In this document: piece after piece, positions 9,508 through 18,116 of the stretch
Layout: each line of letters opens with the position of its first letter
How positions within the stretch are numbered: position 1 is the stretch's first letter
Virus record (IMG/VR): IMGVR_UViG_3300017710_000031
Span: 1-31,458 of that record
Length of the DNA: 31,458 nucleotides
Source: a virus
Reading direction: 5' to 3' (one strand)
Translations under genes and position numbers: made by a program
The notes under the pieces: generated by a model
What the model was told of the DNA's origin: nothing
What the model saw: the letters and a program-made list of their open reading frames with translations, nothing else
The model's database searches: none

Positions 9508-10533
9508 TTAGTATGTGACTACACCATTGTTGGACACCAAGAACCACTTACTCACTGTAGTGTTCCACACTAAGATACAACCATCTCCCTGATCGAACTG
9601 TAAATAACCACCCGCAGAATCAGTACCCTGAATATTTGTACCAGTATTCTGTAGTTTTACTGTTCCTGCTCCGATATTAGAGAAGTATTGTACTTCACCC
9701 TGTATAGTTCCATCTGCAATGGTAGGACTGATTGTGCTACCTGAGTTGAAAATTGTTAGAGGTTCAGTCAGATCAACCGCAGTGGTTGATGCAATATCGG
9801 TTCCTTTTTCAAGAACCAGTTTGTTTTTAATTTCAATACCACCTGTACCCTTTGCGGCGAGTTCAAGAGATATATTAGTATCAGTACCCTCTACATTGAT
9901 AATAGGTGAATTACCTGTGGAGGCATTTTTGACCGTAATGTTGTTGACCGCACTGGCAGTGGTAACGAACTTGATGTGTTCATTACTGGCACTATCCAAT
10001 AATACTGCACCACCAGAAATACCACCAATCTTTACATTGTTTAGTGTTGGTAGATCAAGAGTCTTATTTGTCAATGTCTGAGTATGATTCTCAAATACTA
10101 CGGTGTCATTAGCACCCAATGCAGGAAGTGCAACATTGCGATTCGCAGAGATGTCACCGACTGTTATGTTGTAGGTGTGACTCTCATTAGCATCTTTAAT
10201 CTTTGGTGTTGTCAGTGTGGGAACAAGAATAGTCTTGTTGGACAATGTCTGAGTATCAGAATCTAGTACTATGGTACCAGTATCGTTGGGTAAGAAAATC
10301 GAATTATCGGCAGTAGGTTCTACTGCTATGAGGGTAGTCTCGTGTGCATCTGGTGACTGACCTTCAAACACTGCCCCTTGAGCAGTTAATGTTACTGTCG
10401 CAGTCGCACTATCACCACCAATGGCAGTATACAGTTCGGTGAAGTTTTCATTTATCTTCTGGGCGGCAGTTCGTAGGGTATCACCTGTACCATCGTTTGC
10501 TACTGTGCCTCTGTTTAATGTCTGTTTTGCCAT
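9508..10533 (-). CDS. Fibre or baseplate connector with gp9-like N-terminus, 341 aa
   Basis: The N-terminus (NRGTVANDGTGDTLRTAAQK then INENFTELYTAIGGD) resembles the start of T4 gp9 (NASTGDILFDGGNKINSDFN), the connector between baseplate and long tail fibres, and also many phage fibre N-termini. Two fibre-type repeats follow at about residues 91 and 150 (DTQTLSNKTILVPTL and HTQTLTNKTLDLPTL). The C-terminal part is a beta-rich domain ending GCILVWNTTVSKWFLVSNNG. A clear late promoter and an AGGAC Shine-Dalgarno sit directly upstream, so the gene can be expressed independently of gp6 and gp7. Position between the gp7-like gene and gp8 suits a baseplate-fibre connector. The gp9 assignment rests on the N-terminus only; a short fibre is the alternative. 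Confidence 0.7.
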   Translation of the reverse strand: MAKQTLNRGTVANDGTGDTLRTAAQKINENFTELYTAIGGDSATATVTLTAQGAVFEGQSPDAHETTLIAVEPTADNSIFLPNDTGTIVLDSDTQTLSNKTILVPTLTTPKIKDANESHTYNITVGDISANRNVALPALGANDTVVFENHTQTLTNKTLDLPTLNNVKIGGISGGAVLLDSASNEHIKFVTTASAVNNITVKNASTGNSPIINVEGTDTNISLELAAKGTGGIEIKNKLVLEKGTDIASTTAVDLTEPLTIFNSGSTISPTIADGTIQGEVQYFSNIGAGTVKLQNTGTNIQGTDSAGGYLQFDQGDGCILVWNTTVSKWFLVSNNGVVTY

Positions 10534-10555
10534 TTCATAGTCCTGTTGTTCTTAC

Positions 10556-10563
10556 TATTTATA
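10556..10563 (-). promoter_or_regulatory. T4-type late promoter for the gp9-like gene
   Basis: The minus strand reads TATAAATA in the intergenic gap. The predicted start, six bases downstream, is near 10550. This leaves a leader of about 17 bases that includes the AGGAC ribosome-binding site before the ATG at 10533. Confidence 0.8.
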
Positions 10564-10575
10564 AGAGTTTGTAAG

Positions 10576-11583
10576 TTATAATGTGAAACTTTTCACATAT
10601 TGATCAGAGTCCCCACTGAACCACTGATGCTGTTCTTGATCCATTGTCTCGAATGCAAAGTTATTACTCAAATCCATACCATTAGTCTGGAATTGATCTG
10701 AATCATCAAATGTTGGAGACCCTGCGATCTGTGCCTCTCTCAAAGATGAGTACTGATTCTCAATAGTTTGTATCTGCTCTAACGAGAAAGTATCCAGTGA
10801 AATGAGTTCTGGTCTAATTCTACTTAGAACCCCTGCCGAATCTATATATTCGTCATCTACAAGTGCTGTCATATCCGTATTCGTAAAGTCTCCGAATGAT
10901 GCTGATGCATGAACCGCAAGAGGTGGTGGTGGTTCAATCACGACCAATGGAGCAGTCAGAGCATCTTCTACTGCCGCTACAATCTGAATTTCCGAACCAA
11001 TAAACATTCCTGCGGGATGAGCAAACAACTTATACGGTTCTTTCCATTCCTTGAAAGACACATCTGTCTTGACAAGCAGTGCAAATGTCTGATATAATTT
11101 ATTATCAGTAAGGTATTTCTGGTTCTCATCACCGATAGTAGATTTCTCTTCCCCAATTTTAAATACATTTTGTTTTGTATAAATTACATCGGGGTCAACT
11201 CCAAAGAAGATTCTAAAAAACTGTTCAATAGAAAACTTGGTTCCCTTTGAACGATACAATTGGTTAGAATATTTTGCCGCTGCCCTTTTATCTTTGAATC
11301 CCTCAAAGTAAGATTGTCCTAACAGAAGTTCATCTTCGATATATGATAATAATTCTAAGTCTGTCTGCGTGATGTCTCGATTTAAAAATAAGTCGTGAAT
11401 CATCTTGGCAGGAGAATCATCCGTATGCTGAAAATCATAATAATGATTCAATAGACTAACAAGTTTAGGGTATTCTTCTTGGAAGAATCCCGGAAGAATA
11501 CTATCTACTGTATGAGTAGTAAATCCACCAAGTTCCCTTCGACCAATATCTGTTAGTGTTAAATCTTTCTTAGTGTGAGGCAT
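10576..11583 (-). CDS. Short gp7-like baseplate wedge protein, 335 aa
   Basis: The gene starts in a TAATG overlap with gp6, the position gp7 holds in T4. Several stretches resemble the C-terminal part of T4 gp7 as I recall it: a helical segment (LPGFFQEEYPKLVSLLNHYY), DKRAAAKYSNQLYRSKGTKF followed by SIEQFFRIFFGVDPDVIY (T4 has KRDAVARFF, then YSTKGIEASYKFLFKVLYNE), and LFAHPAGMFIGSEIQI (T4 FVHPVGFGF). T4 gp7 is about 1030 residues, so only about a third is present here. The C-terminal 120 residues (from about 215) are acidic and rich in FDDSDQFQ-type sequence. It is probably the wedge component contacting gp6 and gp53. The family assignment is moderately supported; cysteine is absent and no enzymatic motif is seen. 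Confidence 0.65.
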   Translation of the reverse strand: MPHTKKDLTLTDIGRRELGGFTTHTVDSILPGFFQEEYPKLVSLLNHYYDFQHTDDSPAKMIHDLFLNRDITQTDLELLSYIEDELLLGQSYFEGFKDKRAAAKYSNQLYRSKGTKFSIEQFFRIFFGVDPDVIYTKQNVFKIGEEKSTIGDENQKYLTDNKLYQTFALLVKTDVSFKEWKEPYKLFAHPAGMFIGSEIQIVAAVEDALTAPLVVIEPPPPLAVHASASFGDFTNTDMTALVDDEYIDSAGVLSRIRPELISLDTFSLEQIQTIENQYSSLREAQIAGSPTFDDSDQFQTNGMDLSNNFAFETMDQEQHQWFSGDSDQYVKSFTL

Positions 11584-13415
11584 TAGGTAGTAACTCCAGC
11601 GTCAATCTCAACCACAGATGAAGTTGTTTGTGTGGAGTCTATCTCTAGGATGTCTGATCTTAGAGGAGATAATGCACTTTCATTTGCAGGTTTTGCAATT
11701 ATCTTGACGAATCCATCAGCACCAATGATGCTATCGATCTGTAGACCCACAATAGAAACAGTGTCTCCAGTATACGAACCAACATTGTCCACAACAACTA
11801 CCGAATCTTCGTTATTGAATATTTCCAGTTTATTTGAACCTAACTTGTTTCTCAACAAACAAATCTTATTGTTGAGCACAAACGATGAAGAGGTAATAAT
11901 ATGATTTACATCATCGGGTATTGCCAATTCAACAGCATATCGTAATGTCTGATCTTCCACCTTGGTCAGAGACGGAATAAATCGTCTCTGAACAAATGTC
12001 TCTGAACGAGAGGATAAAATTGCAGGGGATATGTCATCAACGAGTGTCAACATATTAGATCGTCTATATGACTGTCCGAACTTACCAGTGTTATCAGCAA
12101 AATAAGTTCTAATAGTATTATTCACATTATCTTTGATAGTGTTCTCGGACAATGTGGTCAGACTTGGGTTGAACTGGAAGAATGTATTTGTTCCCACGAA
12201 AGTCTTGACAGGGTCAGAAAACTTGAGTTGGAAAGATGCAACTGATAATTGTTTTGCGAGGTCTTGGATTGAATCCTTTGTATTCTGTACGGTTACATCA
12301 TCCACATCTGCATTGAATAGAATCGACAAGAACACTGTACCAAACTCTGGTTCAAGTGCATCCTCACCACCAAAGGACTGGATGTCCTTGATCAAGGTAG
12401 AGAAGTTTCGTAGTACCAATGATGCATAGTCAACCGCAGTAACCATTCGGTTCTGAGTTGCATACTGGAATGGGGCATTCTGTCGAATAGATTCGTCAGT
12501 CTCTTTATCAGAACCACCTACTGCTTTTGAAACAGTCGATACAGTAAGATCATAATTAGACCCTGCAACAGACACAGTTGTCTGTGGTTCAAATACTTTC
12601 GCAGTATTTGCTTCTGCACCACTGGAAGCAAGGTATGTTACAGTAACCTTTGAACCAGTCTTAGGTGCTTGTCCTAGAGTATCACCATTACCAAACGATA
12701 ATTCAAATAAACCGTTGGGTGATTCTTTGAGAATGTACAATGTAGAGTTGGAACTAATGGTATTGGCATTAGTAATATTTGTGTATGGTAAGAACACAGA
12801 AGACGATGGTTGTTCATACACTCGAACAATCGCAGTAGAAGTATCCATATTCTTGTCGGGAATCATGTATACTTCGTTATCTTCGGCACGAGATACAAGG
12901 AAGGTTTTAACTCTTTCGGTACCTTCTAATACTTTAATATTCGTGTCACCAGTTGCAGTCTTGAATTTGTACAGACCATTACCATTACTATCTTCTTCTG
13001 CCGTGATGTCTTCTTGAGTTTGGAATACATAGTCGATGCCATCAACTGTTGCATTAAACTTGAATCCAGAGGGAATCTGTACGGTAGAAGTACGATCCGT
13101 AACACCAGAAAGATTCAATGAGACATTGATAAGTGCTTGGGCACAGTTCATCGAATCTGGAATGTATCCAATACCCTCGGCAAGAGATACCAAAGAACTA
13201 CGCAACTGTGCAGTCCCAAGGAAGGATTCGTTCAAGGCAAAGTTAGCAGTCAATCCATTGTAGTGGGTGTTATATGCAAGAACATCCAGAATGTTTGACA
13301 GACCAGATGCCTCAAAGTTATAATCCGAAAACTCATCTTTCTGTGCAAGAAAGGTTTTTAGGTTATTTTTGATCGCATCAAAATCTAACGCTGTTGATTT
13401 TATTGTTGTTGCCAT
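11583..13415 (-). CDS. gp6: Baseplate wedge subunit gp6 (baseplate J-like)
   Basis: T4 gp6 (660 residues) forms the continuous inner ring of the wedges and belongs with P2 gpJ-like baseplate proteins. This 610-residue protein has the expected N-terminus: an acidic helical start (LDFDAIKNNLKTFLAQKDEF), then NFEASGLSNILDVLAYNTHY and NGLTANFALNESFLGTAQLR. It continues with the beta-rich core (NGLFELSFGNGDTLGQAPKT, residues about 230-250) and the characteristic GSDKETDESIRQNAPFQYAT around residue 300, followed by VTAVDYASLVLRNF. It begins one base after the gp25 stop and ends in a TAATG overlap with the gp7-like gene. The neighbouring gp25 is its known structural partner. Confidence 0.92.
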   Translation of the reverse strand: MATTIKSTALDFDAIKNNLKTFLAQKDEFSDYNFEASGLSNILDVLAYNTHYNGLTANFALNESFLGTAQLRSSLVSLAEGIGYIPDSMNCAQALINVSLNLSGVTDRTSTVQIPSGFKFNATVDGIDYVFQTQEDITAEEDSNGNGLYKFKTATGDTNIKVLEGTERVKTFLVSRAEDNEVYMIPDKNMDTSTAIVRVYEQPSSSVFLPYTNITNANTISSNSTLYILKESPNGLFELSFGNGDTLGQAPKTGSKVTVTYLASSGAEANTAKVFEPQTTVSVAGSNYDLTVSTVSKAVGGSDKETDESIRQNAPFQYATQNRMVTAVDYASLVLRNFSTLIKDIQSFGGEDALEPEFGTVFLSILFNADVDDVTVQNTKDSIQDLAKQLSVASFQLKFSDPVKTFVGTNTFFQFNPSLTTLSENTIKDNVNNTIRTYFADNTGKFGQSYRRSNMLTLVDDISPAILSSRSETFVQRRFIPSLTKVEDQTLRYAVELAIPDDVNHIITSSSFVLNNKICLLRNKLGSNKLEIFNNEDSVVVVDNVGSYTGDTVSIVGLQIDSIIGADGFVKIIAKPANESALSPLRSDILEIDSTQTTSSVVEIDAGVTT

Positions 13416-13416
13416 A

Positions 13417-13866
13417 TTATCTTAACCTTGCTAGTGTGGTGGTGAATTCGACTTGTTCCTCAGTATTCACCACTTTGAATATTAGTACTACATCTATACT
13501 ATTGTTGTCTGGTGTGGCAGTTACTCTTAGAGAAATAACTTCTGCCCTTGGTTCATAGACTTCGATATTCTGTATGATATTTCTTCGTACCATAGAGGAA
13601 CCTTGTCTATCTGCTAATTCAAATAATGCTGATGTCATGTTACCACCAAAATTTGGATTAAATGGTTTTTCGTGAGAATTAGTAAGCACGAGTGTCTTTA
13701 TTGATTGTTTCACCGCACTTGCCCCAAACTTCTTGTAGATTTCTCCACTAGAGGGTTTTGCAGTGAAAGTTAAATCAATATCCGTATACTGTTTCTCCTT
13801 AGTCGATGTTATCGATGATGTTTGGAGATTAGTATCTTCTTGTGCGAATGATCTTCTTATTGCCAT
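13417..13866 (-). CDS. gp25: Baseplate wedge subunit gp25
   Basis: gp25 is the small lysozyme-fold wedge protein conserved across contractile injection systems, where it nucleates sheath assembly. At 149 residues it is close to T4 gp25 (132). Diagnostic motifs are HEKPFNPNFGGNMTSALFE (residues 65-83) and the family EPR signature within NIEVYEPRAEV (EPR at 105-107). The ATG at 13866 has no Shine-Dalgarno. Instead a perfect TATAAATA ends five bases before it, so transcription is predicted to start at the start codon itself. The stop lies one base from the gp6 start. Identity is secure; the mode of translation initiation is inferred. Confidence 0.95.
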   Translation of the reverse strand: MAIRRSFAQEDTNLQTSSITSTKEKQYTDIDLTFTAKPSSGEIYKKFGASAVKQSIKTLVLTNSHEKPFNPNFGGNMTSALFELADRQGSSMVRRNIIQNIEVYEPRAEVISLRVTATPDNNSIDVVLIFKVVNTEEQVEFTTTLARLR

Positions 13867-13871
13867 AGTTC

Positions 13872-13879
13872 TATTTATA
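13872..13879 (-). promoter_or_regulatory. Late promoter abutting the gp25 start codon
   Basis: The minus strand reads TATAAATAGAACTATG, the last three bases being the gp25 start. With T4 spacing (TATAAATA at -13 to -6) the transcript would begin at the A of ATG. The identical 16-mer precedes the gene at 24358. Confidence 0.75.
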
Positions 13880-13886
13880 TGACTTT

Positions 13887-14480
13887 TTAGTCACTTTCCT
13901 CTATTTCTACTAATTCGTTTTTACTTTGGAGGTGATTATTAAAATAAGTTTCGACCTTACCATCAAATAGAATATCAAAGGATTCTGGTGTTGTCGGGAA
14001 CTCAATCCCTATCTGTGCAGTAAGACTACCATCTGGATTGTAGTTGTCATAGTCAAGATAGAGTGCCTTGAACTTGATATAGTCTTTCAGATATTCTGCC
14101 ACATCAAAGGTCTTCTCCAAACTGATATTACCTTCCTGATCTACTATCTGATAGTAAACCAGTCTACCATCTGCTTTCTTTTGCATGGTTATATCGTTCA
14201 AGTCCCCTTCTCGGAGTTTATAGAGTCCTTCGGAAACGACCATACGAACATCGTTGAAGTTTACAGTATTACCATTGATGATACGCATTGCTTCTGCTTG
14301 GAGATACAAGTGTCGAGCAATCTGTTGTCTTGCCGTGTTGGTTACCACATGGTTAAACGGTGTCTTGTCACCATAGGCACCAAGGAATTTGGCAATTGTC
14401 ACACCGGGACCGAGTTTGGTTGCAGATGTAATCTGTCCCTGATTGTTAGGATTATATACTGGATCAACTAATATTATCAT
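13887..14480 (-). CDS. Conserved baseplate-cluster protein of unknown function, 197 aa
   Basis: The gene starts in an ATGA overlap with the needle gene and ends 20 bases before gp25, so it belongs to the hub and wedge transcription unit. The protein is mixed alpha/beta and acidic at its C-terminus (NELVEIEESD). The N-terminal part (GVTIAKFLGAYGDKTPFNH then TARQQIARHLYLQAEAMRII) and VVSEGLYKLREG faintly recall the layout of M15-type DD-peptidases. However, the metal-binding histidine and aspartate motifs of that family are not visible, so I do not assign the activity. Proteins in this position are common in marine T4-like phages. A virion structural role is the safest inference. Confidence 0.7.
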   Translation of the reverse strand: MIILVDPVYNPNNQGQITSATKLGPGVTIAKFLGAYGDKTPFNHVVTNTARQQIARHLYLQAEAMRIINGNTVNFNDVRMVVSEGLYKLREGDLNDITMQKKADGRLVYYQIVDQEGNISLEKTFDVAEYLKDYIKFKALYLDYDNYNPDGSLTAQIGIEFPTTPESFDILFDGKVETYFNNHLQSKNELVEIEESD

Positions 14481-15991
14481 GGTGTAAACCTCTTTCCTCT
14501 ATTCTCAATTGCATTACCAATAGGTTCAAATCCAAATCTAGATGATGGGGATTTCTTCACTGTTCGACCAATCTTGGGAGGTGATTTCATTTTGTATTTG
14601 CGATTGAGTCTTTCTTCGGAAACAAGTATTCCTCCAATTGCATCTCTGGATGCCTTGTTTCTAAATGCAGACCGAATCTCTTGGGTTGTCGGTATTTTAT
14701 TAAACACATCCTCATAGTCATCACTGAGTAATGTCTTGGTCAACATTACATCCCCACCATCGACCACAACAGTCCTAATCGCAAAGTCACCATTAGCAAC
14801 TTGACCGACTACCCAGTCTGGAGTAATGTGTGCTTGTGGTGGTTCTGTGTGACCACTCGGCAGTGCCATCTCTTCATCCGCAAACATTGGTACATGGAAA
14901 CTTGCCGCCAGTAATTTAGGTGGTGAGAATGTTCCTGCACCCAATGACCCTGCTGTTCCTGCTGTAACGGAAGTCAATGAATTCTTTGCGTTTGATGCGT
15001 AGTACGATCTCAATGCAAGGTCTGCCTTGTCAGCATGATTTGATTTGATTGCTTCGAGTGCCTTACCGTAGAAGGAACCAAAGAATACCGCACCTGAATT
15101 AAATGGTTTTGCACCCTCTCCACCTTGGAATACATTACCTGTGAAGTCAACCAACTTACCACCAATCGCACCTCTCTGTCCTAACACAGAGACATACTTA
15201 CCACCAGTAATATTGGCAACATCGGCAGATACCGCAAAGGATTCTTCACCTGACATGAAGACTGACGATCCTCCTGCGATTTCTATATTACCTTCAACCG
15301 CAGTAGTCTGATCCAATTTAACATCTACATTATGGTCACCAAGAATCACATCGGTTTGTGTACTCATGGTCTTGTTGATCTTACTCTTCTTGACAGTTTC
15401 TTCACGATTACCTGTGGTAATTGTTCGGTGATTCTCTAGGATATTCTCTCGTAGACTTCCTGCCACATTGAGGTTCATGTTGCCACCAACATCAATGTTA
15501 TAGTCACCAGTCACCTTCATGTTCAAGTTACCTTGATACACTAGATTACCATTACCCTCAATGATAACGGTCTGATCACCACCAGTGACTTCTACCTTAT
15601 TGTTTACGGCAGAAATGATAACAGAACCATCTGCTCTCATCTCCACCCCTGCACCTGTACGATGCTTGATCAGTACTCTTTCCCCACCGGGAGTGTCATC
15701 CTGTTCAATCACATGACCAGAAATAGTTTCCTGTACTTGGTTAAACGGATACTCGGATGGTCTCTGTGGTTCAATGCCCAAGGACACACCAATGTCACCA
15801 CCCCCAACATAGAGGTTGTTTATCTTAGAACCACGAGATGCCTTATTGATAGATGACCCAAAATTATAATCTCGTTTGGGGTATTCACCTGTAGGGTCTT
15901 GCATACCATCTTGAGCAACACCCAAAGTATTCTCTAGTCCCTCACCGAGTTTCTCAACTCGTAAATCATAATTGTCTTTTTTAGTTGTCAC
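14477..15991 (-). CDS. gp5 C-terminal-like beta-helix needle protein, 504 aa
   Basis: In T4 the C-terminal part of gp5 forms the trimeric beta-helix that pierces the outer membrane. This protein aligns with two separate T4 gp5 segments as I recall them: DPTGEYPKRDY near residue 32 (T4 DPTGQYPRR, the OB-lysozyme linker), and ETISGHVIEQDDTPGGERVL near residue 88 (T4 METESGHIQEFDDTPGQERY). From about residue 125 it continues into short beta-helix repeats (GNLNMKVTGDYNIDVGGNMN). The lysozyme domain that lies between these parts in T4 is absent. About 200 additional residues follow the helix. It uses a GTG start with GGAG seven bases upstream, overlaps the amidase gene by 11 bases and the next gene by ATGA. 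A hub-tip role is well supported. Confidence 0.82.
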   Translation of the reverse strand: MTTKKDNYDLRVEKLGEGLENTLGVAQDGMQDPTGEYPKRDYNFGSSINKASRGSKINNLYVGGGDIGVSLGIEPQRPSEYPFNQVQETISGHVIEQDDTPGGERVLIKHRTGAGVEMRADGSVIISAVNNKVEVTGGDQTVIIEGNGNLVYQGNLNMKVTGDYNIDVGGNMNLNVAGSLRENILENHRTITTGNREETVKKSKINKTMSTQTDVILGDHNVDVKLDQTTAVEGNIEIAGGSSVFMSGEESFAVSADVANITGGKYVSVLGQRGAIGGKLVDFTGNVFQGGEGAKPFNSGAVFFGSFYGKALEAIKSNHADKADLALRSYYASNAKNSLTSVTAGTAGSLGAGTFSPPKLLAASFHVPMFADEEMALPSGHTEPPQAHITPDWVVGQVANGDFAIRTVVVDGGDVMLTKTLLSDDYEDVFNKIPTTQEIRSAFRNKASRDAIGGILVSEERLNRKYKMKSPPKIGRTVKKSPSSRFGFEPIGNAIENRGKRFTP

Positions 15992-18116
15992 TATTCATCT
16001 CCGATGGACTTAGTGGTCTAGCATTCAATGGTTCATCAGTTCGATTTCTTTTTCTGAATACAGACTCGACATAATCCACAACATCAAAATATGGGTCAAA
16101 TTCGTTGACATCAAGATCATTGTGACCAAACACCTGACCACCGGGAAATCTACGATAATACCCACCCAAAAATTTCTCTAGTGTCGTAAACTGCTCTCGT
16201 GTAAATGCCTGAGAGGATCGATAGTCTGTTGGATTATCCTCACCAGTAGAAACATTGATACCACCAACCATCACAATACCAATAGAAAATCTGTCGTGAC
16301 CGTTTACTGGTGCGTGGTCACCCTCTATGTTTACTGGTCTGCCTCGTTGCAATCTACCATCCCTTCGTATAACATAATGGTATCCAATACCGTCATGCCC
16401 TAGATCAATATGTACATTATTTATCTCTATAGAACCTATGTCCTTATTGGTGTGAGTGTCCGTGGCATGAACAATAACCTCGGTCACATCTCGTTTCACC
16501 CTAGTAAATTCTGCATCTAGTTCTTCTACCGATGAAACATAGGTAAAGGCATCGTCTGGACTATTGCGACCATCCCACTTGTCGGTCATAACAGGTTCAC
16601 CTTCTTCATACAGACTCGCATCAATAATAACAGTGCCAGAGATGGTAGTGTCTAGTAAATTCATCTTTTCAGCAATCAACGAAATCTCTTGTTGGGCAAT
16701 CACAATCTCTTGTTCGGGAACACCTTGTGCCTTTGCCTTTTCGATCATTTGAACTTGCATCTCTAATGTAGAGGTTGTTCCCTCATCTGTAGCAAGGATT
16801 CCTTTCATACGATCTGATACATTATCAGATTTATCTGTCAGTGTCTTGATTGCTTCTTTTTTCTGTGTGGCATCTTGACTGGCAAACTGTTCGAGTATTT
16901 TCTTTCTTTCTCCCTCAGTGGTACTAATACCACCATCGACTAGAGTAGAGATAAATGTAGAGGCAGTACCAGAAAGACCTTCTCCCAGATTTTGTACCAC
17001 ACCAGAAAGTCCCTTGTCTGTACGACCATCAAATGCGGAATTGAATTCGTCTACTGCCCCAGTTGCTTCATCGATAGCACTCTTGACATTGGCAACATCA
17101 GATTCTACCACTGCTTTCATATCTTTTAGTGAATCTAGTTCTTCTTTTAGTGATTGAAACTCTTCTTTGTATCCTTTAATCCCAGTGTCATTCAAAACAG
17201 TATCTTTGGTAGTTTGGATGAATCCCTCTATCTTGTCTATCTGGAGGGCATCTTTTATTCCTGTTTCTATCTCACCTGTAACCTCATCAATTTTAGCATT
17301 GACCTTGGCAACCCCTGCATCGATCTTGCTTTGAATTGCATTTATCTTACCGTTTAATTCAGCAACAGGTGCGATTGAACTAAAAGTAGAAGTAAGATTA
17401 CTGGCAAAAGTAAGTGCACTGGTGACTGCCGAGATTGCACCCATTATTCCACCACCACCCGCAGATTTTGGTCTCAATGCATCCACAGTGGTAGTAAAGT
17501 CAATCAAAGACTGATATGCCTCGGACTTTTTGTCCTGTGCAATAGCAATACATTTGGAGATACTTTCGGCAGTACCATCACAAGTAACTGCTAATGCAGA
17601 AGTAGGATTACTTGATTTGATAGAAGGGAGACCTGTCAAGGCGGCAACCGTGGTACTAAGAGTTCCGAACCCTCGTGCTTCATCAGCAGAGTCTCGACCT
17701 ACACCTCTGTTTACAGAGACATTACCTGAACCATCAGAGTCAACAGACAATGAATTGAGAACAAGACTTCCTGCCGAATCTGTATCTTCCTTGAATCGTA
17801 GGAACTCACCATTAGAATCCACCACGGTATCTTTGGTGACTACAAGGACATTACCTTTCGCACCAGATGTAGGAAAATCATCGGTAAGTTTACCGACATG
17901 ACCTGTAATGACCTCTTCACTAGAGTTGCAAGTTTGCCCTAATGATTTGACCCCTCCAAGAATCTCACCATCTTGTTGACCAAGAGTCGTGTTTCTTTTT
18001 ACAAAGGTTTCATCAACAGATTCCGTAGTCTTCTCTTGGTATCTACTTGTCCGTAGACTGTTTCTTCGTTCTTCACCTTTCAGAACAGAATTTAATTTAG
18101 TTTTTGTTAATGCCAT
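15981..18116 (-). CDS. Hub-associated coiled-coil protein with C-terminal amidase domain, 711 aa
   Basis: Residues about 540-690 form an Amidase_2 domain (N-acetylmuramoyl-L-alanine amidase, T7 lysozyme type), which cleaves the bond between muramic acid and the peptide of peptidoglycan. Aligned with T7 lysozyme, the zinc ligands are His550 (VIVHATDT), His665 (VFGHNDL) and Asp674 (EFDPYFD, replacing Cys130 as in many Amidase_2 members). The active-site tyrosine is Tyr579 (GIGYHYVI), and IGIVMVGGIN matches T7 VGVCLVGGID. The first 200 residues are beta-rich and unidentified. Residues 210-250 are Ala/Ser/Gly-rich and residues 250-500 are largely coiled coil. It sits between the gp5 OB-fold gene (TAATG) and the needle gene. 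It probably digests the cell wall during injection. Catalysis is inferred from conserved residues. Confidence 0.85.
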   Translation of the reverse strand: MALTKTKLNSVLKGEERRNSLRTSRYQEKTTESVDETFVKRNTTLGQQDGEILGGVKSLGQTCNSSEEVITGHVGKLTDDFPTSGAKGNVLVVTKDTVVDSNGEFLRFKEDTDSAGSLVLNSLSVDSDGSGNVSVNRGVGRDSADEARGFGTLSTTVAALTGLPSIKSSNPTSALAVTCDGTAESISKCIAIAQDKKSEAYQSLIDFTTTVDALRPKSAGGGGIMGAISAVTSALTFASNLTSTFSSIAPVAELNGKINAIQSKIDAGVAKVNAKIDEVTGEIETGIKDALQIDKIEGFIQTTKDTVLNDTGIKGYKEEFQSLKEELDSLKDMKAVVESDVANVKSAIDEATGAVDEFNSAFDGRTDKGLSGVVQNLGEGLSGTASTFISTLVDGGISTTEGERKKILEQFASQDATQKKEAIKTLTDKSDNVSDRMKGILATDEGTTSTLEMQVQMIEKAKAQGVPEQEIVIAQQEISLIAEKMNLLDTTISGTVIIDASLYEEGEPVMTDKWDGRNSPDDAFTYVSSVEELDAEFTRVKRDVTEVIVHATDTHTNKDIGSIEINNVHIDLGHDGIGYHYVIRRDGRLQRGRPVNIEGDHAPVNGHDRFSIGIVMVGGINVSTGEDNPTDYRSSQAFTREQFTTLEKFLGGYYRRFPGGQVFGHNDLDVNEFDPYFDVVDYVESVFRKRNRTDEPLNARPLSPSEMNSDN

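Noticed and set aside
13867-13900. Small inverted repeat TGACT-AAAA-AGTCA between the unknown gene and gp25 as a terminator.
   Set aside because: Only a five-base AT-rich stem with no T-tract, and it abuts a late promoter; more likely chance.
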